From: Diplonema papillatum
Lineage: Eukaryota > Euglenozoa > Diplonemea > Diplonemida > Diplonemidae
DNA: 64,000 bases
Assembly: GCA_030068145.1 (NCBI GenBank)
Contig: JAPJBO010000129.1
Span: forward strand, 1-64,000
Direction: 5' to 3'
The position numbers and the translations under genes were made by a program. Positions 9,001-16,045 of this stretch are shown here, one piece after another. The notes under the pieces are model-generated. The model worked only from the letters and a program-made list of their open reading frames with translations, had not been told where the DNA came from and did no database searches. The stretch's first letter is position 1; each line of letters begins with the position of its first letter.

Positions 9001-12000
9001 TATCGGCGTCGTCTGCGACCGGGTAGGCTCGCCGGCGCGCGCGGCGATCGCCCTTCCCGGCTGAGACGGCCCGGGCCTCAGCCCACAGGGTCTCCAGCTG
9101 CCCCGCCCTCCAGAGGCGGACGCGGCGACGGAGGGCCTCTGTCACCGCTTTCCGCCCCCCCCGGTGGGTAGCCGAGAGGACGAGGGGGGCGAAGGCGTAA
9201 GCCCGCAGCCACCCGGCATCATCGGTGGCTGCCCTGAGCACGGTCTCGAAGAGAGCTGAGACCTGCGGCTTCGCGGCCGCCGGCACCCGCTCCAGGGTGC
9301 GAATGCCGGCAGTCGCGACCTCCTCGAACGAGAAGGGGATTGCGCCCCCTTGTTGTCCGTCCCGGCCTGCGGCACTGGGAGCGCCCCCGGATGGCTCCAC
9401 GGGAGTCCGAGGCGGGACTGCCGCTGGCTCCCTCCCACCGGCCACGGCCTCCCGGTAGGCCCTGGAGCAGGGGCACCACATTCGGTGTCTCCCCCTCCGT
9501 TCCCCGGTCGTGCGGCAGATGCACACCGGCGCCGGTGCCCTCTGCGACCCCGCTGCGCTCTGCCGACCGGCCGCGCCCGGCCCCGTGCTGGCCGGCGCCG
9601 GTTCGGCGACCGTGGGGGCCGGGTCCTGGGCGTCGCTGACCGCCGGTCCTGGGTTGGGGTGGATGTCCCCATCCACGCAGAGATCATCTCCACCCCGCCC
9701 ACGCGAAAGGACACAGACGGTCGCGGAGCTGCAGCCCCCCGAGGGGCCCCCCGGCAGCGGCCCCGGGTGGCGCTGGACGTCCCCGTCATCGCAGGGGTCG
9801 TCCCCCCCCCTCCCCAGGGAGACGTGCGTGTGCGGGGGCACCGGGGCGTGAGCGGCCCGGACGCTGTCCGGGAAGAGGACAGGCGTCAGGGACGCGGAGG
9901 ACGAAGCCGGGGGACTTCGCCTCGCCGCCGTGCCTCTCCCCCGGCCGGCCGATGCTGGGGCCGGTCCTGGAGGGCTGCGCCGCCCAACCGCCAGCCGAGC
10001 GGCCAAGGCCCGGGCCGCCGCCGCTATACCCAAGCCCCGGCCTCGCCCCATCCCGGCGAGCGGCTTCCGCCTGACGGAGGCCGGAGTCCCCACTGGCGAC
10101 CGAGACGCCGGGCGCTTAGCAGGGGTCCCCGGTGTTCCGCAAACCGCGTTCAGCAAGTCCTGGCAAGCTTGGCTGACGGGTGGGCGCGGGTCCGGCGAGC
10201 CGGCTGCCCCCGCCGGGGTGTGAGCGTCGCCGGCCGTCCAAGCGGCGGGGGTCGCCGTCCCCAACGGTCCTCCCGGTCCCGGCGCGGGGGGACTGGGGCA
10301 CGGGAGCTGCGCCCCCTCCCAAGCACTGCCCCCTGTCGGGGACGACGCTTCCGGCGGTATGCCCCACGTTAGGCCGGAAGGGGGCGTTTCCCACCCGGCG
10401 AGGGGGTCATCGGCGCTGTGGGGCTGCTTGCGGCGCCTGGCCGCCGGCGTGTCGACCGGTGAGCGCGACGCCGGGCGTTTGTCGCCGGGGGCCAAGCCAG
10501 CCCCCGAAGCACCGGGCTCGGCCCCCGGGGACGGGCCGTTCCGGGCAGGCCCGGCCTCCGCGACCGGCGGCAAGAAGCCCCCCTCTCCGGGGCTGGCTTC
10601 CGCTGGGGTCGCGGCCCGGCCGGACCTGTCGTTCGCGGCCGACCCGTTCCCGAGGCCGGCCTCCGAGGGTGCCTCCGGTAGCCCCGGTTCGGCGCTCGCG
10701 TCCGGCGCTTCGCTCGCCGGCTGGCCCGCCTGCGGACGGCTGCCCCCGGGCCCCCCGTTGCCGGAGTCCGGGCCGCTCTCGTCGTCCCCGTCGCCGTGTC
10801 CGTCGCGGCCCCCCCCGTCACCCGACGGGTCCGGCCCCGATTCACTGTCGGAGTCCGACTCGTCGGAGTTCGGAAAGGGCTCAGCGACCTCGCCGGGCGC
10901 AACCGGGTCCGCGGCGTGACGGAACCGCCGACGCTCCCGCCGGAGCCTGCGCTCCCCGATCTGGGCGTCGGCTGCCCTGTCGTCAGCCCGCTCCGCCGGC
11001 GCTCCGGCGGGTTCGACCTGGTCGGCCCCCCTGATAGCGTCGAGGGGACCGGCCTGGCCTGCCACGTCGTGGGCTGCGGCGGCTGCGTCCGGAGCGGCCT
11101 CCCTGTGGGGCGCGGCAGGACCTACCGGGTCGCCCTCGCCGCACGGGGCGGCGGGGACGGCCTGGTCTGCCCCACCTGGCCCAGCAGGGACCGCCTCTTC
11201 CCCCGCGTCTCCGGGCAACGACAGAGCCCTGGGCCGGGACGCGGGCGGAGGCAGGCTGCCGTCCCGGGGAGCAGGGGACGACGCCGACCTGTTCGACGCG
11301 CTGCCGAACAGGACGCGGTCGCACGCGGAGTCCATGGACCTATCGCGCTCGACCGCGGCCCCATCACCCTGTTCTGCCCCCTCCGGAGCAGGGTGAGGGG
11401 CGGCGAGGCCCGCCTGCAGGGCTGGCTGGATCGGGGCCCCGAAAGGGCCCGGCGCCGCGAACGGGAAACCCTGATGGGGGCCGCCCTGAGCCGGCCGGGC
11501 CTGGGGCCTCTCAGCCTGCCACTGCAGGCAGAGCTCGCGCACGTGGCGGAGGCCCTCGTCTCCCACCGCCACGTGGGCCACGACGAGCGAGTCGCGGCCT
11601 TGGGTCACAGCATCCTTGCGATGCCGGGCCCGGTGCTGGGCCTCCTCCCCGGCGGTGGTGCTGAGCCGACCGCACACGAGGCAAAGAGCCTCCACCGGGG
11701 TGGGGGCCCAGCTATTGAACTCGCGGAGGAGTTGAGCTTCAAGCTCCTCCGCGCGTTCCTGCGCCCGACGGACCTCCCGCCGGGCGGCCAGCACCTGCGG
11801 GAGCAGCGGGCCCTCCGGCAGGTCGTCGTCCGCGTACGGCCCCGCGGCCTGTACGCCTTGGCTGCGCCGAGCGGGCGCAGCCGTCGACCGTGCTGTCTGT
11901 TGTGTTTGTTTGGGGTGGAAAGAGCGGTTGGGGTATTGGGGGTGAACAGGAAAGCGTACCTGCCCCGGGCGCGGGTGCCGATTCGGGCACCTGGCGTCCC

Positions 12001-12379
12001 TGCATCTGCCCCGCTGGAAGGCCGGGCAGACCGGGAGAAGCCGGTGCACGTATCGGCACTGCACCCGTCGGCACCCCGCGCGTCGGAAGTTGAAGTCCCG
12101 GCAGACTTCACCTTCCCGCGCGGTTTGCGCCGGGTGCACCCGGGCCCGGGGGTCGGCTGCGGCGTCATCGGCGGCGGCGGCGGCGTCGTCAGCGGCGGCG
12201 GCGTCGACAGCGGCGGCAGCGGGAGGGCTCCGCCTGAGCGCCTCCGCAAACGAGCGGGGCAGCGGAACCGGGCCAGCAGACGCAGCGGCGCCCGCACTCC
12301 TACCGGCGGCAGGGGCCGCCTGCCCCTGACCACCCGGTGGCGTCCGGGGGGGCCGATCCCCCCCCGGGGACGGCGGCAT
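6036..12379 (-). mobile_element. LINE L1, RLE-type non-LTR retrotransposon
   Basis: A minus-strand element of about 6.3 kb with a single long ORF (6,155-12,379), a 3' UTR of about 110 bp, and a poly(A) tract at 6,036-6,046 (T run on the plus strand). The same 3' UTR plus poly(A) recurs as a short 5'-truncated copy at 37,345-37,462. The C-terminal nuclease-like domain and N-terminal zinc fingers place it among RLE-encoding LINEs (R2/R4/NeSL/Utopia-like group); I cannot assign the clade. A T run (12,393-12,409) and a tRNA-like sequence lie upstream. No target duplication was identified. Confidence 0.85.
6155..12379 (-). CDS. LINE polyprotein: zinc fingers, tandem 2A-like motifs, reverse transcriptase, RLE endonuclease
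   Basis: A protein of about 2,074 residues for target-primed reverse transcription. I start it at MPPSPGGDRPP (ATG 12,377-12,379). The frame stays open to 12,535, but those codons cross a poly(A)/tRNA-like stretch. Two CCCH fingers (CRDFNFRRAGCRRVQCRYVH and following) lie near residues 90-130 and a C2H2 finger near 240-265. A long Ala/Pro/Gly-rich region has two 2A-like motifs, GDVQRHPGP (about 875) and GDIHPNPGP (about 910). Reverse transcriptase spans about 1,210-1,560, with IDFANAFNTLRR, QQGDPLGPLLFS and the catalytic FLDD (about 1,515). A Pro-rich insert of about 75 residues separates QGDPLGPLLFS from FLDD. The C-terminus has a CCHC-type cluster (CRLCGTG...HARSC) and KRPDISY...LDVAVTF, matching the RLE nuclease core. 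The frame is intact and very GC-rich. Confidence 0.85.
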   Translation of the reverse strand: MPPSPGGDRPPRTPPGGQGQAAPAAGRSAGAAASAGPVPLPRSFAEALRRSPPAAAAVDAAAADDAAAAADDAAADPRARVHPAQTAREGEVCRDFNFRRAGCRRVQCRYVHRLLPVCPAFQRGRCRDARCPNRHPRPGQVRFPVHPQYPNRSFHPKQTQQTARSTAAPARRSQGVQAAGPYADDDLPEGPLLPQVLAARREVRRAQERAEELEAQLLREFNSWAPTPVEALCLVCGRLSTTAGEEAQHRARHRKDAVTQGRDSLVVAHVAVGDEGLRHVRELCLQWQAERPQARPAQGGPHQGFPFAAPGPFGAPIQPALQAGLAAPHPAPEGAEQGDGAAVERDRSMDSACDRVLFGSASNRSASSPAPRDGSLPPPASRPRALSLPGDAGEEAVPAGPGGADQAVPAAPCGEGDPVGPAAPHREAAPDAAAAAHDVAGQAGPLDAIRGADQVEPAGAPAERADDRAADAQIGERRLRRERRRFRHAADPVAPGEVAEPFPNSDESDSDSESGPDPSGDGGGRDGHGDGDDESGPDSGNGGPGGSRPQAGQPASEAPDASAEPGLPEAPSEAGLGNGSAANDRSGRAATPAEASPGEGGFLPPVAEAGPARNGPSPGAEPGASGAGLAPGDKRPASRSPVDTPAARRRKQPHSADDPLAGWETPPSGLTWGIPPEASSPTGGSAWEGAQLPCPSPPAPGPGGPLGTATPAAWTAGDAHTPAGAAGSPDPRPPVSQACQDLLNAVCGTPGTPAKRPASRSPVGTPASVRRKPLAGMGRGRGLGIAAAARALAARLAVGRRSPPGPAPASAGRGRGTAARRSPPASSSASLTPVLFPDSVRAAHAPVPPHTHVSLGRGGDDPCDDGDVQRHPGPLPGGPSGGCSSATVCVLSRGRGGDDLCVDGDIHPNPGPAVSDAQDPAPTVAEPAPASTGPGAAGRQSAAGSQRAPAPVCICRTTGERRGRHRMWCPCSRAYREAVAGGREPAAVPPRTPVEPSGGAPSAAGRDGQQGGAIPFSFEEVATAGIRTLERVPAAAKPQVSALFETVLRAATDDAGWLRAYAFAPLVLSATHRGGRKAVTEALRRRVRLWRAGQLETLWAEARAVSAGKGDRRARRRAYPVADDADNRLELQTDVESVDDLDGATVRQVLRRARDRCYSRAVSALSAAQTAPADDATLAALRELHPPAPELPDDRSLRPVAVARPSPGVIRRVLKKMPKGTAAGPSGLSAQHLLDLWDVSGSFKEAVADAVWALSSGRVASAARPYLFGARLVPLVKKSGGIRPIACGEILRRVAGKVLASDRAIKDLGANVLLRSGQVGVSVKAGADAGVHAIRRVAALYRDRDVVDRGILQIDFANAFNTLRREAIICSVNRHAPQLLGYALAAYEKHSALVVGDRGISSQCGVQQGDPLGPLLFSLVMHDVVVPPNPGEQPPVPAAPASSQAPVESAPASLGQPEPLDAAGGRPTPPEPAQAPGSGDPAVPPPPPVGSPAAPRATDGALSQAGLDLLTFFLDDGAAGGELDTLGHWLQGFEDRAAAVGLSLNRGKCRLSVAPGATIPEALQGIETFPLDDIQHLGVPCGSPETMRAFVEEAAKSAERKMRMIASLPDAHVALTLLKFCAGFVSVVHLMRAVGAVFDFACIDQATQSCLATITGIETDASAWALASLPVRLGGLGLHSCADTAAIAHIAATFDGEACLPSLVTPYVLPHAMLLDEDDTFLASLEDPRLAPFESVLEKIQNVLQARDNYGGRGQKVWSATVHDERRKALLISMTEELGRSGRLQGSALALKQVQVRARIQSCSAQHASAWLYGNAEADPRLWLSPAELAVAIRLRLGLPIAPMPSICRLCGTGSADVDGVHARSCFSGGRRTRMHNALRDVIADFARRGLLAPAVERPVFSNTERKRPDISYVRDGTTVVLDVAVTFPLQPSNPQYAKRAAEKPGGAATAYATAVKEGKYRGIIDNEPNPREWLAVPLVVDTFGAWCPGALTELRQIARKSALREDRTASAACQDFFHQLSFQVAQGVARIVISSGGARPDEAVHPGAGGSVTASRVFLPGRTCLLAGQPRSQ

Positions 12380-12417
12380 ATTCTCAACGATTACTTTTTT
12401 TTTTTTTTTTTGGGGGG

Positions 12418-12497
12418 TACACCTGGCTGAGTCGGTAGGACGAGGGACCAAATTACCTCTATGAGGTGAACAACGACGGTTCGAATCCCACCAGAGA
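12418..12497 (+). repeat. tRNA-like module upstream of L1
   Basis: A-box-like TGGCTGAGTCGGTAGG and B box GGTTCGAATCCC with tRNA-like spacing, next to a T run of about 17. On the minus strand this reads as an A tract just upstream of the L1 start codon. It is probably a SINE or tRNA pseudogene rather than the L1 promoter. I see no clean cloverleaf. Confidence 0.5.
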
Positions 12498-12534
12498 GAC
12501 TTTCCAGGCGTTCGGGGATAAGCTCCCGGAAGCA

Positions 12535-12543
12535 AGCCCTAGC
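12535..12543. repeat. 9-bp target-site duplication of FB-D (left)
   Basis: AGCCCTAGC immediately before GGGCTAATTCCC, repeated exactly at 13,995-14,003. Confidence 0.88.
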
Positions 12544-13994
12544 GGGCTAATTCCCATTATAGCACATTTTCTTAACTTTGTGCCCATTATAGAACTATTC
12601 TTAACTTTTTGCCCATTATAAAACTGTTCTTAACTTTGTGCCATTATAGAACTATTTTTAACTTTTTGCCCATTCTCGATAACTTTGTGCCCATTATAGA
12701 ACATTCGCTAACTTTTTGCCCATTATAGAACATTCGCTAAAAATCGTCACTTCGGGGACTCGATACCACAACCTTCAGGACGGGTTTTGGTCTAAATCTG
12801 GTCCAAAACTTGAACAGTACGGTTTCCTGAGTTTGTGCCTACTTTTCCAACTTTGGACCCGGAAGTTTGCCAAGACTCGTGGCAAGAGTAAGTTCAAGTT
12901 TGTGTTAGCACGCAGGCGGTACTCTGCATCGCCGGCGTGGTAGAAGAGACCTGCACACGGGTTTATTACTCTTCGCGTTGATGTTTGCTTTCACGTCTCG
13001 ATCGTCGCGACCAGCATTGTTCCCAAACTTGGGTCCAATGGTTGGATTTAGTCCAAATCTTGGCCGCGACTTTGGGTCCAACTTGGACTCCAAGTTTTGG
13101 GTCCGAGAAAAGCTGGGTGAAAGTCGGCTGAAGGAGTTGCCAAGTCTTCGAATCAGCTGTTTTTCGCAGGAAGATGCTTGCAACCAACGCGGAGGAGTCG
13201 GTTCTGCAACTGGGCATCAACGCTGTTGACAACGGCAGCAGGAAGTGACGAGCCTATGAAATCCATTCAAGAATGGGGTGAAATACCAAAACAGTACGGT
13301 TTCCTGAGGTTGTGCCCAAAACTTGGGTTCCAGACTTGGGTCCCAAACTTGGGTCCCAAACTTGGGTCCCACCCAAACTTGGGTTCCAAACTTGGGTTCC
13401 AAACTTGGGTTCCAAACTTGGGTTGGGTTCCAAACTTGGGTCCCAAACTTGGGTCCCCCAAACTTGGGTTGGTCATCAATAGACGACAACCAGTTCAACT
13501 TCAAGCGTCAGCTGCCAGAGGCCCAGACTAACACTACCAGACTGCACGCAGCCTGACAGCAGTCTGACTCTGAGCAGACCGCCCGGTCTGTTCGAGGCTT
13601 TTCCGTGGCATGATGACATAATCCAGGTCCAGTCTGGTTACCAGGTTACTGGCCTGGCGCTACCAGTAATTAGGCCCAGACTTCAGACCGGACCGAAACT
13701 TGAGCCCAAAACCTGACCCAAAACTTGGACCCGAGTTGGGAACCAAAATTTAGAGGCAGCCTGGAGGTTGGGGTATCGAGTCCCAGAAGTGACGATTTAG
13801 CAATGTTCTATAATGGGCAAAAAGTTAGCGGAATGTTCTATAATGGGCACAAAGTTAGCGGAATGTTCTTTAATGGGCACACAGTTATCGAGAATGGGCA
13901 AAAAGTTAAAAACAGTTCTATAATGGGCACAAAGTTAGCGACTGTTCTATAATGGGCAAAAAGTTAAAAACAGTTCTAGAATGGGAATTAGCCC
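12544..13994. mobile_element. Foldback/MULE-type element FB-D
   Basis: A 1,451-bp element starting GGGCTAATTCCCATTATAG and ending AATGGGAATTAGCCC, with exact 9-bp duplications AGCCCTAGC. The terminal repeats are arrays of about 30-bp units (12,555-12,737 and 13,800-13,985; cores AATGGGCACAAAGTTAGCGG and GGCAAAAAGTTA). They continue inwards into about 40 bp of unique inverted sequence (12,738-12,778 against 13,758-13,796, with ACTCGATACC / GGTATCGAGT). The core has a 12-bp array (13,316-13,475) and no transposase. The GGGCYAATTCCCATT terminus is almost identical to that of FB-B. Confidence 0.88.
13316..13475. repeat. 12-bp tandem array (CCAAACTTGGGT)
   Basis: About a dozen units of CCAAACTTGGGT or close variants with occasional spacers, in the core of FB-D. 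Related isolated AACTTGGGTCC words occur at 13,025-13,110 and 13,690-13,740. Each unit is itself near-palindromic. Translated frames across it are not genes. Confidence 0.85.
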
Positions 13995-14142
13995 AGCCCT
14001 AGCTTCGATTCCTTGGAGGTAGGACCAAACAAACAACGGAGTAAACAGCGGGTACAATGAACCCCTGTACTACCTGCAGGATTAGGCCGTCTAGCCTCGC
14101 CTAGGCTGCAGTAAAAGTTCCGCCAGACAGAACAGAACAGAA

Positions 14143-14780
14143 TTTTTTTTTTTTTTGTCTTCGAAACCAGTAGGAGAATGAGACAACGAAGCCTCAGCTG
14201 GAAAACTGGCGGCCAAGGGGGAAACCAAACTAACGAGTGAACGAAATGAAAGGAATTTGGCCTAACGCAGGGCAGTTCCTGCTAGCAGTCCGTTGGACTG
14301 TGGGAGGTAGATTATTTGTTTTGTATTGGCACGGATTTTTGTTGACACTTTACAACTTCGCTGTACATGGTATGTATACACTTTTCTAGAGTTGTGTGGG
14401 CCTATTTGTTCTATTTGTAGTGTGCTAAATTCACCCATTTACGGACTGACGGGGTACCCGTACTCGCGCTGGTGATGTCAGAAGTCGTTTTCTTCGCCCA
14501 GCTCTTGTAGCATACAGAAAGTCTTTATGCAGTTTTTGTCTTCGAAAAGCTCTGGCAGACTCGGTGGTTCCGGGTAATATTTAGAGCGCATCTTTTTTGT
14601 GTCTGGACAGTCGAGCAGTACATGCTCCAGCAGTTCGGTATGCTGGGTAGAACAGTACCAACACGTGGAATTTGCGATGTACAGTTTCTTGATTTCATCA
14701 TTACACAAGTATTCTTTGTTTAGTGGGGTATGTCCGCATCTGACTTGTAATAGAGATTTCCGTTGGTTGTAAGTAAGGCC
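14143..14780 (-). pseudogene. 5'-truncated LINE tail (L2-related C-terminus, 3' UTR and poly(A))
   Basis: The minus strand from about 14,780 to 14,478 encodes LLQVRCGHTPLNKEYLCND, then CWYCSTQHTELLEHVLLDC. This matches the zinc-binding C-terminus of LINE L2 (ALRTGHSPLNKHFLRND...CWHCHQNTSKPMLEHIVLHC). About 330 bp of 3' UTR and a poly(A) tract (T run 14,144-14,157) follow. The coding part is cut at its 5' side where the plus-strand LINE tail begins, the usual 5' truncation of LINE insertions. No independent function is expected. Confidence 0.75.
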
Positions 14781-15557
14781 ATTTTGCTGGGCAAGCTCGC
14801 CGATCGTGGGTACACCATCCACCTCCAGTTCGTCTACAGCCACTGTGGACTGGCCGGGAACGACGAAGCGGATACCCGGGCGAAGACCGGCGCCAGCTCG
14901 CCAGGAGAAAGGGGACCCCGTCCCCCGCTCACGCGATCGACGGCGGCGGCCAGGCACAAGAGCTATGTGCAGAAGAGGTGGTCGGCAGGCGTGCTGAAGG
15001 CCCACCCGGAGTTGGGCTCCCACTACGACGGGAAACTCGCACACGCGCAGATCGTCAACGGGAGGAAACTCCCGAAAATCGATCACCTCACGCGACGGGC
15101 CGAGCGTGAGATCAGGCAGATCCGCACGGGCCAGCACCGCCTCCTTCGCAATTGGTGCCGGGAGGACTACGACGCGTTAGCGAAGTCCGAACGGAGCTCG
15201 AATCGTCCCTGCCCGCATTGCGGAGAGGTAGCCGAGTGCCCGGTCTCGCACCTCTTCTTGGATTGCGGCCATGAGGGGACGCAAGGGAAGCGTGACCTGA
15301 TGTGGGAAGTGGCCTCCCCGTTACGGCGGGAGGGTGGCCAACCGGTGTGGATACCGAGACACGAACAGCTGTGGAGATTGCTGTTCGAACACCCGGAGAC
15401 GGCACTCGAGTACCTGCAAGGGACCGGACTGCTGGAGGAGTACCGGATACTCGTGCCGACCACACCCGACGAACAGCCCACCGAATCCCGCCCATCCGCC
15501 ACGAGAACCGCGACACAAACACGCGAACTCGAGGCCAGCGGATTTGCACGCCCGTAA
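14763..15557 (+). pseudogene. 5'-truncated LINE tail (L3-type RNase H end and CCHC C-terminus)
   Basis: About 264 residues: the end of an RNase H domain (LQFVYSHCGLAGNDEADTRAK), then HLTRRAEREIRQIRTGQHRL and a CPHCGEVAECPVSHLFLDC cluster. It is colinear with residues encoded at 40,310-41,000 in L3b, for example HCGLAGNEEADGLAKQG and HLTRRAEREIRQLRTGHHQL. Reverse transcriptase and endonuclease are absent, so this is a truncated copy of an L3-type LINE. Its 5' end abuts the oppositely oriented LINE tail at 14,143-14,780. Confidence 0.8.
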
Positions 15558-16045
15558 TCGGACTCGGCCCCGACTCAACCACCGCATACCGGGCCCCGCC
15601 TCGTCCGTCGGAGGGACAACCCCCCCGGCCCACGAGAGCGCGTCCGAGGAACAGTCACGACCGTGACCGCGAGACGGCCGACCCCCGACGTCGAAGCAAC
15701 CTCGAAGAGCGACGAAACGAAGGCAAAGCGAAGCGAAGTACAAATGGAGAACGAGAGTAGGAAGCTAGAGAATTCTACTCCGGCACCTTGCACTTGACAC
15801 TTTGAACCAAGAAAGTAGAAAGAGGAGCAGAGGCATTACTAGCGAAAAGCGAATTGATTTGCCCAGTACGTATAGGTGCCTCAAGCATCGCAAGCAAAAC
15901 TGAGGTCCGATGCTCACCCGAGAAGGTACGGCTCGGAGGAGACAGCATTGAAACATGAAAAGCTGCGCGCCCCGACCACGCCCTCGGACATGGAGTAGGA
16001 CCTCAAACTTTTACGTGAACCGAAAACCGTTAACAGAAAGAGAAC
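15558..16045 (+). other. 3' region of the truncated L3-type LINE, interrupted by FB-A2
   Basis: No gene is seen. The sequence continues the LINE tail. It ends in an ACCGAAAACCGTTAACAGAAAGAGAAC-like purine-rich repeat (shown split here: ACCGAAAACC, then AGAAAGAGAAC) that resumes after FB-A2 at 18,691. Confidence 0.55.
16037..16045. repeat. 9-bp target-site duplication of FB-A2 (left)
   Basis: AAAGAGAAC just before GAGGCGAAGTAC, repeated exactly at 18,682-18,690. Confidence 0.88.

Noticed and set aside
9350-12430. Long plus-strand frames opposite the L1 ORF (340 and 544 codons)
   Set aside because: Antisense shadows of a very GC-rich coding region with Arg/Gly/Pro-rich translations.
12380-12535. 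N-terminal extension of the L1 protein up to 12,535
   Set aside because: The extension reads through a poly(A)-type tract and a tRNA-like sequence on the wrong strand; the element's own sequence starts near MPPSPGG.
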